Source: Ruegeria haliotis (GTDB lineage Bacteria > Pseudomonadota > Alphaproteobacteria > Rhodobacterales > Rhodobacteraceae). From it: a stretch of 44,396 nucleotides of DNA. Below the pieces are notes generated by a model that saw only the letters and a program-made list of their open reading frames with translations, was not told the origin of the DNA and searched no databases. A program made the position numbers and the translations under genes. Of this stretch, positions 8,572-16,474 are shown piece after piece (positions within the stretch are counted from its first letter, which is position 1; each line of letters starts with the position of its first letter). The DNA is taken from assembly GCF_013377785.1 (NCBI RefSeq), contig NZ_JABXWT010000023.1, positions 1 through 44,396 on the forward strand, read 5' to 3'.

Positions 8572-9492
8572 ATGAACATCAAAGCCTTGCGCGCTTTTAG
8601 TATCACTTTGTCCGAAGGCTCTCTGATAGCCGCATCGGAAATCCTGCACTTGAGCCAACCTGCTGTCAGCCGATTGATATCCGGGTTGGAAGCAGAACTA
8701 AGGCTTACATTATTTGATCGAAGCGGCCGCAACCTTACACCTACTCCAGAAGGGTTCGCATTCTATCGCGAGGCAGGGCGAATTCTGGAAAATCTGGATG
8801 AAGTGCCCAGGATCGCGGCGGAAATTCGAGCGGGACGAACGGAATCACTGCGTATCGTCACGATGCCCAGAATTGCCCAAACTTTGTCCGCCCCCGCAGT
8901 GGCACGGTTCTTCAAGGAATATCCTGACATCAACGTCAGCCTGGACGTTCGGGCACGCCGCGAAGCCGGGAAGTGGTTGGCCGGGCGCGAATACGACATC
9001 GGCATCGGAGCGCTGCCAGTTGAGCATCCGGGAATTCGCACGCAGCCATTATTGAGAGTTCGGGCACAAGCGATCCTGCCTGCTGATCACAAGCTTGCCA
9101 AACGACAAGAACTCGCTGCGACTGCGCTTGTGAATGAACCAATCATCCGTCTGATGCAGGGATTGCTACTGCGAGATCAGCTGGATGATATCTTTCATTC
9201 CGCCGGCGTTTCTCCCGGCCAGTCTTGCGAAGTTGCGTCTTCCCAATTGGCCTGCTCGCTTGTTGCAGAAGGGGCGGGCATCACAATCGCGGATGAATTG
9301 GTCTCGGCTCAGATTGGTCTCGAAAACTTGGTCTTGGTGCCGGTTATTCCCGAAAAATGGATGACTTTTGGGTTGTTGCACCCGATCTCGCAGCACAGGA
9401 CCGAAGCTCTTTGCCGTTTCGAAATGGTTCTGCAGGACGTGGTCCGGGAACTGGCAGGTCAAAGCCCAACCTTGGAAGTTGTTCTGGATTAG
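8572..9492 (+). CDS. LysR-family transcriptional regulator
   Basis: 306 residues. The N-terminal winged helix-turn-helix (about residues 1-60) shows the family pattern (LRAFSITLSEGSLIAASEIL, then LSQPAVSRLISGLEAEL, then LFDRSGRNLTPTPEG). A periplasmic-binding-protein-like effector domain follows from about residue 90. It is divergent from tctC, the normal position for a LysR activator of a transporter operon, and probably responds to the imported carboxylate or a derivative. Confidence 0.92.
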   Translation: MNIKALRAFSITLSEGSLIAASEILHLSQPAVSRLISGLEAELRLTLFDRSGRNLTPTPEGFAFYREAGRILENLDEVPRIAAEIRAGRTESLRIVTMPRIAQTLSAPAVARFFKEYPDINVSLDVRARREAGKWLAGREYDIGIGALPVEHPGIRTQPLLRVRAQAILPADHKLAKRQELAATALVNEPIIRLMQGLLLRDQLDDIFHSAGVSPGQSCEVASSQLACSLVAEGAGITIADELVSAQIGLENLVLVPVIPEKWMTFGLLHPISQHRTEALCRFEMVLQDVVRELAGQSPTLEVVLD

Positions 9493-9851
9493 GACCATTC
9501 GATGGTCCGATGCTCGAGGTTTCACATCTATTGAGTGCGTCAGGTTCTTTGCTGACGCATTAGCAGAAAAGATCTACATCACAATGCCGAGATGGGTGGC
9601 CAAGGTTCGTTCGTTTAATTGGCAATGGCAGCTGAGTGAACTTAACCCCCATTTGTGGGACGCGCAGCATTCGTTAATATGGGCCCAGAGCGGTCATTGG
9701 ACGGTTTCGGTGGGACATTGAGCCGGTTCAGACGGCATCAAGGTCAGCAACGCGGGACAAAGCTGAAGTTCATCATTGCAAGGCGAATGACAGCCATCGA
9801 AATCCAACGACTGAGGGCGTTCTGGTCCTCTCAAGTAAGGGCAGGTTTTTG
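9493..9851. other. Non-coding stretch with two hairpins after the LysR gene
   Basis: Two perfect stem-loops follow the LysR stop: GGACCAT/ATGGTCC with a TCG loop (9492-9508) and TGCGTCAG/CTGACGCA with an 8-base loop (9536-9559). Neither is followed by a run of T, so termination is possible but not classical. The rest (9560-9851) shows no supported gene and may be intergenic filler or remnant DNA. Confidence 0.45.
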
Positions 9852-10202
9852 TCATTCATCGCCAATCAAACAGTCTGCGTCATCAAAGAAGAACATTACG
9901 CCGGGCTCCTTCGCGAAGTTCAGTTGAGGTTCGATAAATACTCTAACGGCTACAGTCCAACTATCAGGTGACCAGCTCCTGAAGGGTGGCTGTCGATCAT
10001 CTTCGAACTGCCAGCCACGCGCCTCAGCTGTCTGAACAACTGAAGCTCTTCGAACACACCCTAACGTCGCTACGTCAAAGACAAAATTGCTATAGGCCCT
10101 TTGTGAACCGCTAACGTTCCGAACGTCCCAAGCGACCAGCGATTGGTAAGCCAATAAGGAACACAGCACTATAATACTGATCACAGTTATTGCCATTCTC
10201 AT
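9852..10202 (-). CDS. Small membrane-anchored or secreted protein of unknown function
   Basis: 116 residues starting with a hydrophobic segment (ITVISIIVLCSLLAYQSLVA) that could be a signal anchor, then a polar domain with one Cys in the middle and a second near the C-terminus (FFFDDADCLIGDE). The two Cys could form a disulfide outside the cytoplasm. No family is recognised and the ribosome binding site is weak. It sits in a region of decayed genes, so it may itself be a relic; composition and start position favour a real small gene. Confidence 0.5.
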   Translation of the reverse strand: MRMAITVISIIVLCSLLAYQSLVAWDVRNVSGSQRAYSNFVFDVATLGCVRRASVVQTAEARGWQFEDDRQPPFRSWSPDSWTVAVRVFIEPQLNFAKEPGVMFFFDDADCLIGDE

Positions 10203-10239
10203 CTAGGTTTTTCTCTTTTCTAGCTGCCTTCACTAATGA

Positions 10240-11193
10240 AACTCTGGGCCGAAAGGCATTATACGGCCCATCATTTCGGAACTCGCAACCGGGGGAGAAT
10301 CCTACATCATCGCAAGTGCTACGGAGGATCTGGCCAAGGCCATGTATGATAGGCGCATTGAAGCCATGAAGAAGGCCTTGGACGGCGTTCAGTCCGACTG
10401 TGGGTTTAGGTACGATTTCTTGGATCAAAACGCGATTGCGCGATGGGTGAGCGCACATCCGAGCGTTGCAACATGGCTGCGTGAGCGTGTCGACCTTCCG
10501 ATCCTCACAGGCTGGTTCCCTTATGGTCGTTGGAGCGCGACGCCTGCTGGCGTCAACGACGAAATGATCGTCGGGTCTGGGATAGGCGTACGATTGGGTG
10601 CCGACGAACTGATCCATGATCTAAATCAGGCGCTAATCGCAGTACGAGCCAAGGTCTCAACGTCGCGCAAAGCAATCAGGATTGCGGGTTTGTCCGGGGT
10701 TGGGAAAACCCGCTTTGTTCAAGCGCTGTTCGAAGATGATGTCGGTGAGAATTCCTTGCCGGCAACTCAAGCTATCTACTGTGATGCGGGCCAAGCAACC
10801 GATCCACCACCTCTCCAGATGCTCGAGGTTTTATTGCAAAGGGGCGAATCCGCCTTCGTTGTCGTCGACAATTGTCCACCAGATTTGCATGGTGATCTGG
10901 CAAAAAAGCTTGCCGCCTCGACCGCGGCGGTGAAACTTATCACGATCGAATACGATTTGCGCGACGATCGCCTCAACGAAACCGAGGTGATCCGTATGGA
11001 AGCGGAAGGGGAGGAGATCGTCGGAAAACTGATACATCGACGCTACCCCAAAATGCGCAGAGGTGATGCGCAACGCATTGCATCCATGAGCGACGGAAAC
11101 GCGCGCCTTGCACTTGCGTTGGCGGGCGCGGTTCAAGAGACGAGCAGTCTATCGACCCTTGCTGATGTAGAACTATTTGACAGGCTTTTCTGA
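10240..11193 (+). pseudogene. Truncated P-loop (STAND-like) NTPase gene
   Basis: The frame is open from 10240, just after a TGA, and reads sensible protein before any Met (RPIISELATGGESYIIASAT), so the real N-terminus has been lost. A Met-initiated product from 10342 would have 283 residues. Walker A is clear (GLSGVGKT), and VVVDNC is a plausible Walker B. A helical region resembling the AAA/STAND lid follows. The C-terminal part usual for such proteins is missing: the frame stops at 11193, nine bases from the end of another truncated gene. Large proteins of this general type are often defence or signalling ATPases, but the function here is inferred and probably lost. Confidence 0.7.
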
Positions 11194-11201
11194 CAGCGAG
11201 G

Positions 11202-12035
11202 TCAGAGATCCGTAGAGTTGGCGGACGCAGCGAATAACGAAGCCGTCGAAGCACCAACTTCGTTTGCGCCAAAATTGAGCAGGTGCAGGTAGATAGCCCC
11301 CATGCCAATCCCAATGAAGAGGATTGGGCCCCAGACCTGCCAAGAGTAGTCGAACGGCTGAGATGTGCCTGCTTTGAGGAACACAACAAACGGCAGCAGA
11401 ACCAAGATGCCAACAACGAAAATCACGAACAAGCCTTCGTCAGGCTTAGGTCGCATGTCCCATTTTTTAAGAAGAACTAAATAAAGCCCACGGCAGGCAT
11501 TGGAGGCAATCATCAACAAGAAAGCGAGGTGCGGATCGAAATTGATAAGGTTTGAAATGTCCCCGCGAAAAGCGAAGATCAGAGCTCCGGCGAGTGCAAT
11601 GGCGACACCCAGGTACTGGACAGACCGCAACCGTTCGCCGAGCAACAGTGCCGAGAATAAGATCGTCAACAAGGGCACGCTTGTATAACCCGCACCAAGG
11701 TCTATCAAATCACTTGAACGGAGCGCCAAATAAACAAACCACGGCGTGGCGACCACGCCAATACAGGCAAGTATTGTCACGCGGAGTCAGCCGCCTTGGA
11801 AGTGTCGGAATGGGTTGCCTTGCCTCTTCAGAACTAAGGGCAAAACAAATATTGCGGCAATCAGGCAGCGCCAAAATGCCAGCGCGACTGGGGAAACCTC
11901 TTTGACTGCCAGATTGCCAAACAAGAAATTCCCGGCGCTGATTAGCACTGCGAGCATCAAAGCGCCGTAGGCCAGGGCAGTTTTGTTCACGTTCGTGATT
12001 GCAACAGAACACGACCCGCCTATGAAACAAAGCAC
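11202..12035 (-). pseudogene. Broken EamA/DMT-family transporter
   Basis: Two segments in the same frame (12035-11790 and 11786-11202) together form a DMT permease of about 277 residues with many transmembrane helices (GNLAVKEVSPVALAFWRCLI in the first EamA repeat; LALRSSDLIDLGAGYTSVPL after). They are separated by one in-frame TGA at 11789-11787, directly after HFQGG. The second repeat ends prematurely after GASTASLFAA, about 40-50 residues short of the family length. A single nonsense change and a 3' truncation make this a pseudogene, unless the TGA is a sequencing error. Confidence 0.75.
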
Positions 12036-12220
12036 CTAGACTCGCATTGGACTTTAATAGCAACACTTTCGCAGAACGCAGGCGGACATTGCACTGCCAA
12101 TGGGCGTCTAAACTGTCCACTGGGCGCATGATTATTTAGGGCTAAGTTTTTTGCGCCCATGTCACAAACCGCATGCTTGCCGCATCCTGTTTATGCGCGT
12201 TATGAAAAAAGGAGAACCAA

Positions 12221-12498
12221 ATGCAATCCCGTCTCAACAATTTCGCCGTTGCCCCGCAATTGATGTAGCCAATGCTCGACATGGTCGAGCGCCTCAAAAC
12301 AGCGGGCGTAGTACTCAGCCTGAACGAACTGATATAATTGCCTGTTTCGCAGATCAACGGCTGCGTCTTCTGTATGCTCAGATATGGGTCTTATCTCAAC
12401 CCTACCTGGAGTTGGCGACACATGTCTTGGCAATACCCACCACGCGCACAGACGGTACTTTTTTCTACTCTCCTCAACCGTTGCTTGATTTTTTGTAG
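12221..12498 (+). pseudogene. Carboxymuconolactone decarboxylase/AhpD-like pseudogene
   Basis: From the ATG at 12221, preceded by GGAGA, the frame reads MQSRLNNFAVAPQLM, stop (12266), PMLDMVERLK..., stop (12335), then VSQINGCVFCMLRYG. The last segment carries the AhpD/CMD redox motif SQINGCxFC. After about 12400 the homology seems to move to another frame (TFFYSPQPLLDF), implying an indel. Intact relatives are alkylhydroperoxidase-like proteins of about 150 residues. At least two stops and one frameshift show decay. Confidence 0.75.
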
Positions 12499-12519
12499 CT
12501 TGTTCTGCACAACTATAGT
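12491..12519 (+). promoter_or_regulatory. Candidate promoter for the precursor operon
   Basis: TTTTGT (12491-12496) and TATAGT (12514-12519) are separated by 17 bases, an acceptable sigma70-type pair, about 110 bases upstream of the first precursor start. It lies at the end of the CMD pseudogene. This is a visual match only. Confidence 0.35.
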
Positions 12520-12629
12520 GACACGGGCCTGCGCGCCATCTTGGCCGGTGTTCGGAAAAACGGCGATCTACGAATTGCGCCGATTTCGGAATTGGATATG
12601 GTGGCGTTGATGTCGTTGGGAGGATTAGC

Positions 12630-12959
12630 ATGAGTGTTGAAGACCTGAAGGAATATGCCCGTCGTTGCGCCGCAGATCCCGATTTGCGCGCCAAAGCCAA
12701 AGAAATCGGCGCCACTGATCTGGACGGTCAGATCGCACATGCCGCATCCATGGGTCTGACTTGGAACAAGGAAGACATGGTTGCCTTCCAGGAGGAGCTC
12801 CAAGCCGATGGCGAGCTTGGCGAAGATGACCTGGAAAAAGTTGCCGGCGGCGTCGTGACAACCACCGCAGCAGCAGCGGCGGCAGTTGTATCCGCAGCCG
12901 CCGCAGTGGTCGGGACCGCGACGGCGGTCACCACTACAACATCCGGCAGTGGCTGGTAA
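12630..12959 (+). CDS. RiPP precursor 1: Nif11-type leader with Ala/Val/Thr core
   Basis: 109 residues. Residues 1-74 form a Nif11-family leader (MSVEDLKEYARRCAADPDLR at the start, GELGEDDLEKVAGG at the end). The double Gly at 73-74 is the expected cleavage site of the C39 peptidase exporter encoded at 36797-39034. The 35-residue core starts VVTTTAAAAAAVV, contains only Ala, Val, Thr, Gly and Ser, and ends TTSGSGW. It has no Cys; the only Cys (13) is in the leader. A strong site (GGGAGG, 7 bases upstream) supports the start. It is the first of two tandem precursors ahead of two flavoenzyme genes. The product is inferred to be a modified secreted peptide; activity is unknown. Confidence 0.92.
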   Translation: MSVEDLKEYARRCAADPDLRAKAKEIGATDLDGQIAHAASMGLTWNKEDMVAFQEELQADGELGEDDLEKVAGGVVTTTAAAAAAVVSAAAAVVGTATAVTTTTSGSGW

Positions 12960-13031
12960 CAGATTGGCGCAGCCTTCGGGGCAGATTGCGGGATTCGGAG
13001 TGGTGGCGTTGATATCGTTTGGAGGTTTAAC

Positions 13032-13364
13032 ATGAGTGTTGAGAACCTGAAGGAATATGCCCGTCGTTGCGCCGCAGATCCTGAGTTGCGCGCCAAGGCC
13101 AAAGAAATCGGTGCCACTGATCTTGATGGCCAGATCGCACATGCGGCCTCTATGGGTTTGAATTGGACCAGGGAAGACATGGGCGCCTTTCAGGAGGAGC
13201 TCCAAGCCGATGGCGAGCTTAGCGAAGATGACTTGGAAAAAGTTGCCGGCGGCGTCGTGACAACTACCGCTGCGGCGGCGGCGGTTGCTGTGGCGACGGC
13301 CTCTGCGGCAGTAGCCACGGCCGCTACTGCGGTTACCTCTACAACCTCCGGCAGTGGCTGGTAG
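13032..13364 (+). CDS. RiPP precursor 2: Nif11-type leader with Ala/Val/Thr core
   Basis: 110 residues. The leader differs from precursor 1 at only a handful of positions (MSVENLKEYARRCAADPELR; GELSEDDLEKVAGG). The core is one residue longer (36), begins VVTTTAAAAAVAVATASAAV and ends STTSGSGW. The number and order of Ala, Val and Thr vary more than the ends, so the N-terminal VVTTT and the C-terminal GSGW appear to be the constrained parts. GGAGG lies 6 bases upstream of the ATG. It is probably co-transcribed with precursor 1; a 196-bp spacer with no clear terminator separates it from the flavin oxidoreductase gene. Confidence 0.92.
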   Translation: MSVENLKEYARRCAADPELRAKAKEIGATDLDGQIAHAASMGLNWTREDMGAFQEELQADGELSEDDLEKVAGGVVTTTAAAAAVAVATASAAVATAATAVTSTTSGSGW

Positions 13365-13560
13365 TGAAATGGGGCAGACTTCCGGACGTGCGAGTTTTCA
13401 GCTTGATCCTCCGGGCAATTGTCCGGGGGTATCCCGTTAAACGACAACGATACCTCGCTGCGTTGGAATTTGGACCGACTCGGCTCGCGCTACTCAAATC
13501 AGTCTGGCAAGCTGCGGCCTTTCGGCTATGTCTGGTCAGACATGAATAAAAAGACACTTT

Positions 13561-14817
13561 ATGCCGCTCGCTGATTACGGAAAACTCTATCTTTCGCCGC
13601 TTGAGCCGTTTGTGCGTTCGCCCCAGTCTGTTGCAGAAGCCATCGCACATTGGCGCGAGGAACTCTCTTGTGGACACCGGCTACGCGTACGGGGCAGCGG
13701 CCATAGTCTGAGCGGCGCAAGCCTGCCCAGAAGAGGCGAAACACTGTTTCTGACCCATGGTCTCAACCAGTTTGAAGTCGTGGGAGCCGACCTGCTGCGG
13801 GTCGGTAGCGGTGCAATCATGTGGGATATCCGCGATTTCGTAGCCGCTCATGGATTGAGCTTGCCGGTTTTTAATGGGGGATGGGCCGGTCCAACATTGG
13901 GTGGCTATGTCAACGCGGGCGGCATGGGGTTGCGTGTGCCGCCAACCACCCGAGAAGCTGCCGCGCGCGGAGAGTCCAATGACGGTTATGCCTCAATCTC
14001 GGAAACACATGGCGGCTTTTGGGCCCATGTCGTGGCTCTCACTCTGATCGATGGCCGTGGTGAGTTGCGTCAATTGACCCCGGAAGATTCTGATTTTTAT
14101 TGGATATTTGCCGCAATGGGGCAATTTGGGTTGATCCTGGATGTAACCCTTCGACTTCAGGCCATTCCGGGCGTGGCCAATCAATTTACGGTCGGTCAAT
14201 CGGGCGAAATCCCAATCACCAATCCGCTCAACCCTTCCGAGACAAACGATCTGCCGGATGCAGTTGGTATCGACTGGCTTTATTGGTTCTCGGCCATGGT
14301 ACCGATCGATGAAGAAGACCGATTCTGGGCGTTGGTCGGAGATTGGGCAAACCGCCACTCCGCTACGCTAGAGCCGAGTGGCGGTTGGGTCGGGCCATCT
14401 CTGAATGGAGAGCCCATCGGTTTTCGGTATCTTGTCAAACGGCGTGCCCCGGTGCCTCCGCTGCTGTACCCGAGGGACGAAGATTTTGTCCTGATGGGGG
14501 TCATGGCCCTTTGCCGCGGCATCGGCAAGCCAGAGGTGGAAACCGCGCTCGTCGAAGCCGAGCAAGAATTTGTTTCATCCATTGTTGATGAAGGCGGTCG
14601 CCTGTACGTTCAAGCTGAGAATCTGAGCCGGTCATTAGATTATGCGGACTATTACGACGCAGATACTTGGGCGCACTTTTGTGCTTTGAAGAAGAAATAT
14701 GACCCGCAAAGCCTTGTGAATATCGGGGAGCTGCAGCGATCAAAAGAGACGGAGCCCGTAACCGTTGCTCAGATCCGTAGGCTTGCGGCTGCTACGCAGC
14801 GTGTTTTGAATACATAG
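13561..14817 (+). CDS. VAO/BBE-type FAD-linked oxidoreductase
   Basis: 418 residues with a PCMH-type FAD-binding domain in the N-terminal half. The His in VRGSGHSLSG is the usual site of covalent 8-alpha-histidyl FAD attachment, and GWAGPTLGGYVNAGGMGL binds the flavin further on. The C-terminal end (YYDADTWAHFCALKKKYDP, then LVNIGELQ) matches the family's final segment. Such enzymes oxidise alcohols, amines, sugars or C-C bonds with O2. Position between precursors and halogenase suggests it tailors the peptide, for example at Trp or Thr side chains; this is inference. The ATG at 13561 lacks a strong ribosome binding site. Confidence 0.85.
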   Translation: MPLADYGKLYLSPLEPFVRSPQSVAEAIAHWREELSCGHRLRVRGSGHSLSGASLPRRGETLFLTHGLNQFEVVGADLLRVGSGAIMWDIRDFVAAHGLSLPVFNGGWAGPTLGGYVNAGGMGLRVPPTTREAAARGESNDGYASISETHGGFWAHVVALTLIDGRGELRQLTPEDSDFYWIFAAMGQFGLILDVTLRLQAIPGVANQFTVGQSGEIPITNPLNPSETNDLPDAVGIDWLYWFSAMVPIDEEDRFWALVGDWANRHSATLEPSGGWVGPSLNGEPIGFRYLVKRRAPVPPLLYPRDEDFVLMGVMALCRGIGKPEVETALVEAEQEFVSSIVDEGGRLYVQAENLSRSLDYADYYDADTWAHFCALKKKYDPQSLVNIGELQRSKETEPVTVAQIRRLAAATQRVLNT

Positions 14818-14841
14818 CCCAGTTCGGCCTCGGAGGCGAAA

Positions 14842-16302
14842 ATGGACGAAGCGCAAACTGCAGATGTTGCGGTGATTGGGGGCGGCCCGGCAGGGTCGGT
14901 TATGGCAGGTCTGTGCGCCAAGGCTGGTCTGTCCACTGTCCTTTTCGAAAGAGAAAACGGGCCGCGTTATCGCATCGGTGAATCATTGCTGCCAGCCACG
15001 ATGCGGCAAGTTTTGCCCCTGATCGGCGCACAGGACGCCGTTGATGCCGAAACCTACATCGTGAAGCGCGGCGCCACATTCTGCTGGGGCGCCGACAAAC
15101 AGGACATCTGGACCCTCGCCTTCGGCCCCGACCAAGCCGACGATCCCCCTCTTGCCCTCAATGTTGATCGCGCAAGTTTTGACGAAATTCTTTTGTCGAG
15201 TGCGCAGAAATGCGGTGCGACTCTACTCAGAGGGCATGACGCAATTTCCGTCGGTGATGGCGACGCGCAGCAAGGTCGTAGCGTGACCTATATCCATCGA
15301 GAGAGCGCGAAGCAAAATGCGTTGCGCGCAAGATTTGTCGTGAACGCCACCGGACAAATGCGCCTGAACATCCCTGAATTGGATGCGCGCGAACATTCGC
15401 ACTTCTTTCGCAAGGTGGCGGTTTGGGGATACTGGGTAGGTGGAGGACGACTTGACGCTCCTCTGGAGGGGAACGTCTTTTTCGAGACTCTGGAGACCGA
15501 ACATGGGACGGCCTGGGTTTGGTATATTCCCCTGCGGAACGGATTGACCAGTGTGGGCGTGGTTGCCCCGCGCGACTGCCTGGCCAACCTGCGGTTGGAC
15601 GCCCGGACAGGTTTGGCAAACTGGCTTGCGACATGCCCGCGGACAACTGAGTTGCTGCGCAATGCCACACCCGCAGAGCATGCGCCCTACGACCAGGTGA
15701 GCCTGTGCGCGGATTACTCTTATGCATCCAAAGCGTTCAGCGCGCCGGGCGTCGTGCAGGTCGGCGATGCCGCCTGTTTCGTAGATGTGCTTTTGTCCTC
15801 AGGTGTGCATCTGGCAACCTACGGGGCGCTCTTGGCAGCCCGGTCGATAAAGGCGACTCTCTCTGGCGCGATACCGGAAGATATCGCCATGGCCGAATAC
15901 GAGAGCCGCCTGCGGCAAGAATTTGCTGTGTTCTACGCAGGGCTTTCGGGTCTCTACGATATGGAGAAGCGGTCGCAAGACTATGTCGGCTGGCTGCGCG
16001 CCCTGTTACAAAACAGCAACGGGGTGCTCATGGAATGGGGACAGTCATTGGATAATCCCGGTGGACTGAATGTTGATGGAGCGTCTTGCTCGGACGCAGA
16101 CCTGCACGCACAGGTACAGAGAAACCTGACGATGATGCGCGGGTACAATTCCTATCAATTGGCCTATGAAGGCCCGCCAAAGGCGACGCCAATTGCTGCC
16201 CTACCTGCGATCCGTAATGTGTTGGCAATCGACGAGCATGGCGAATGGATCATACCGGCGCATACGATACGTACACCCACACTCGCCACTTCGGTCACCT
16301 GA
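14842..16302 (+). CDS. Flavin-dependent halogenase
   Basis: 486 residues. The FAD-binding GGGPAG (residues 13-18) is followed by the halogenase signature W-x-W-x-I-P at 225-230 (WVWYIP). Lys75 in YIVKRGATFCWG aligns with the catalytic Lys of CmlS/CndH-type halogenases. GDAACFVDVLLSSGVHLA resembles the family's FVDPxxSSGVHLA loop, but the usual Pro is Val. This places it with halogenases of carrier-bound or phenolic/aliphatic substrates rather than free-Trp PrnA. It needs FADH2 and chloride or bromide; no flavin reductase is adjacent. With three precursors ending in Trp next door, halogenation of the peptide is the simplest role. It starts 24 bp after the oxidoreductase gene. Confidence 0.85.
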   Translation: MDEAQTADVAVIGGGPAGSVMAGLCAKAGLSTVLFERENGPRYRIGESLLPATMRQVLPLIGAQDAVDAETYIVKRGATFCWGADKQDIWTLAFGPDQADDPPLALNVDRASFDEILLSSAQKCGATLLRGHDAISVGDGDAQQGRSVTYIHRESAKQNALRARFVVNATGQMRLNIPELDAREHSHFFRKVAVWGYWVGGGRLDAPLEGNVFFETLETEHGTAWVWYIPLRNGLTSVGVVAPRDCLANLRLDARTGLANWLATCPRTTELLRNATPAEHAPYDQVSLCADYSYASKAFSAPGVVQVGDAACFVDVLLSSGVHLATYGALLAARSIKATLSGAIPEDIAMAEYESRLRQEFAVFYAGLSGLYDMEKRSQDYVGWLRALLQNSNGVLMEWGQSLDNPGGLNVDGASCSDADLHAQVQRNLTMMRGYNSYQLAYEGPPKATPIAALPAIRNVLAIDEHGEWIIPAHTIRTPTLATSVT

Positions 16303-16423
16303 TAAAAGGGAATCACACCTTCCTTGGCTGGGTCATTCCGAATGCTCACAAATCAGCCTCGGATCTCTCACGGCGACGGATTGAGTGCTTCAGCCTCAGG
16401 CGGATTCTTTACTTGTTTCAGAA

Positions 16424-16454
16424 CAAAAAAAGGGGCGGATGTGCTCCGCCCCTT
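16424..16454 (-). terminator. Intrinsic terminator of precursor 3
   Basis: A perfect 10-bp stem, AAGGGGCGGA/TCCGCCCCTT, with a 5-base loop (16430-16454) is followed on the minus strand by seven T residues (16431-16425). It lies about 20 bases past the stop of precursor 3, so that transcript ends here. It lacks a T-run on the plus strand, so it is not a clear terminator for the halogenase operon arriving from the other side. Confidence 0.9.
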
Positions 16455-16474
16455 CGAACTGTCTGTCAGCTAAT

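Larger units (their letters stand above)
12588..13364 (+). repeat. Tandem duplication of the precursor gene
   Basis: The unit of about 370 bp covering precursor 1 with about 40 bp upstream (to 12959) recurs as precursor 2 (about 12985-13364), roughly 400 bp further on. The upstream parts share TGGTGGCGTTGAT and a GGAGG ribosome binding site, so regulatory sequence was duplicated with the gene. A third copy lies inverted at 16475-16804. Confidence 0.85.

Noticed and set aside
12513..13205. Long minus-strand reading frame across both tandem precursors (230 codons)
   Set aside because: It is the reverse of the GC-rich, repeated precursor genes; it has no ribosome binding site or family features, while the plus-strand genes have both.
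12630..13364. Poly-Ala stretches as assembly artefact or simple repeat
   Set aside because: Three independent copies keep the frame, the leader and the GSGW end, with varied codons for Ala; this is selected coding sequence.
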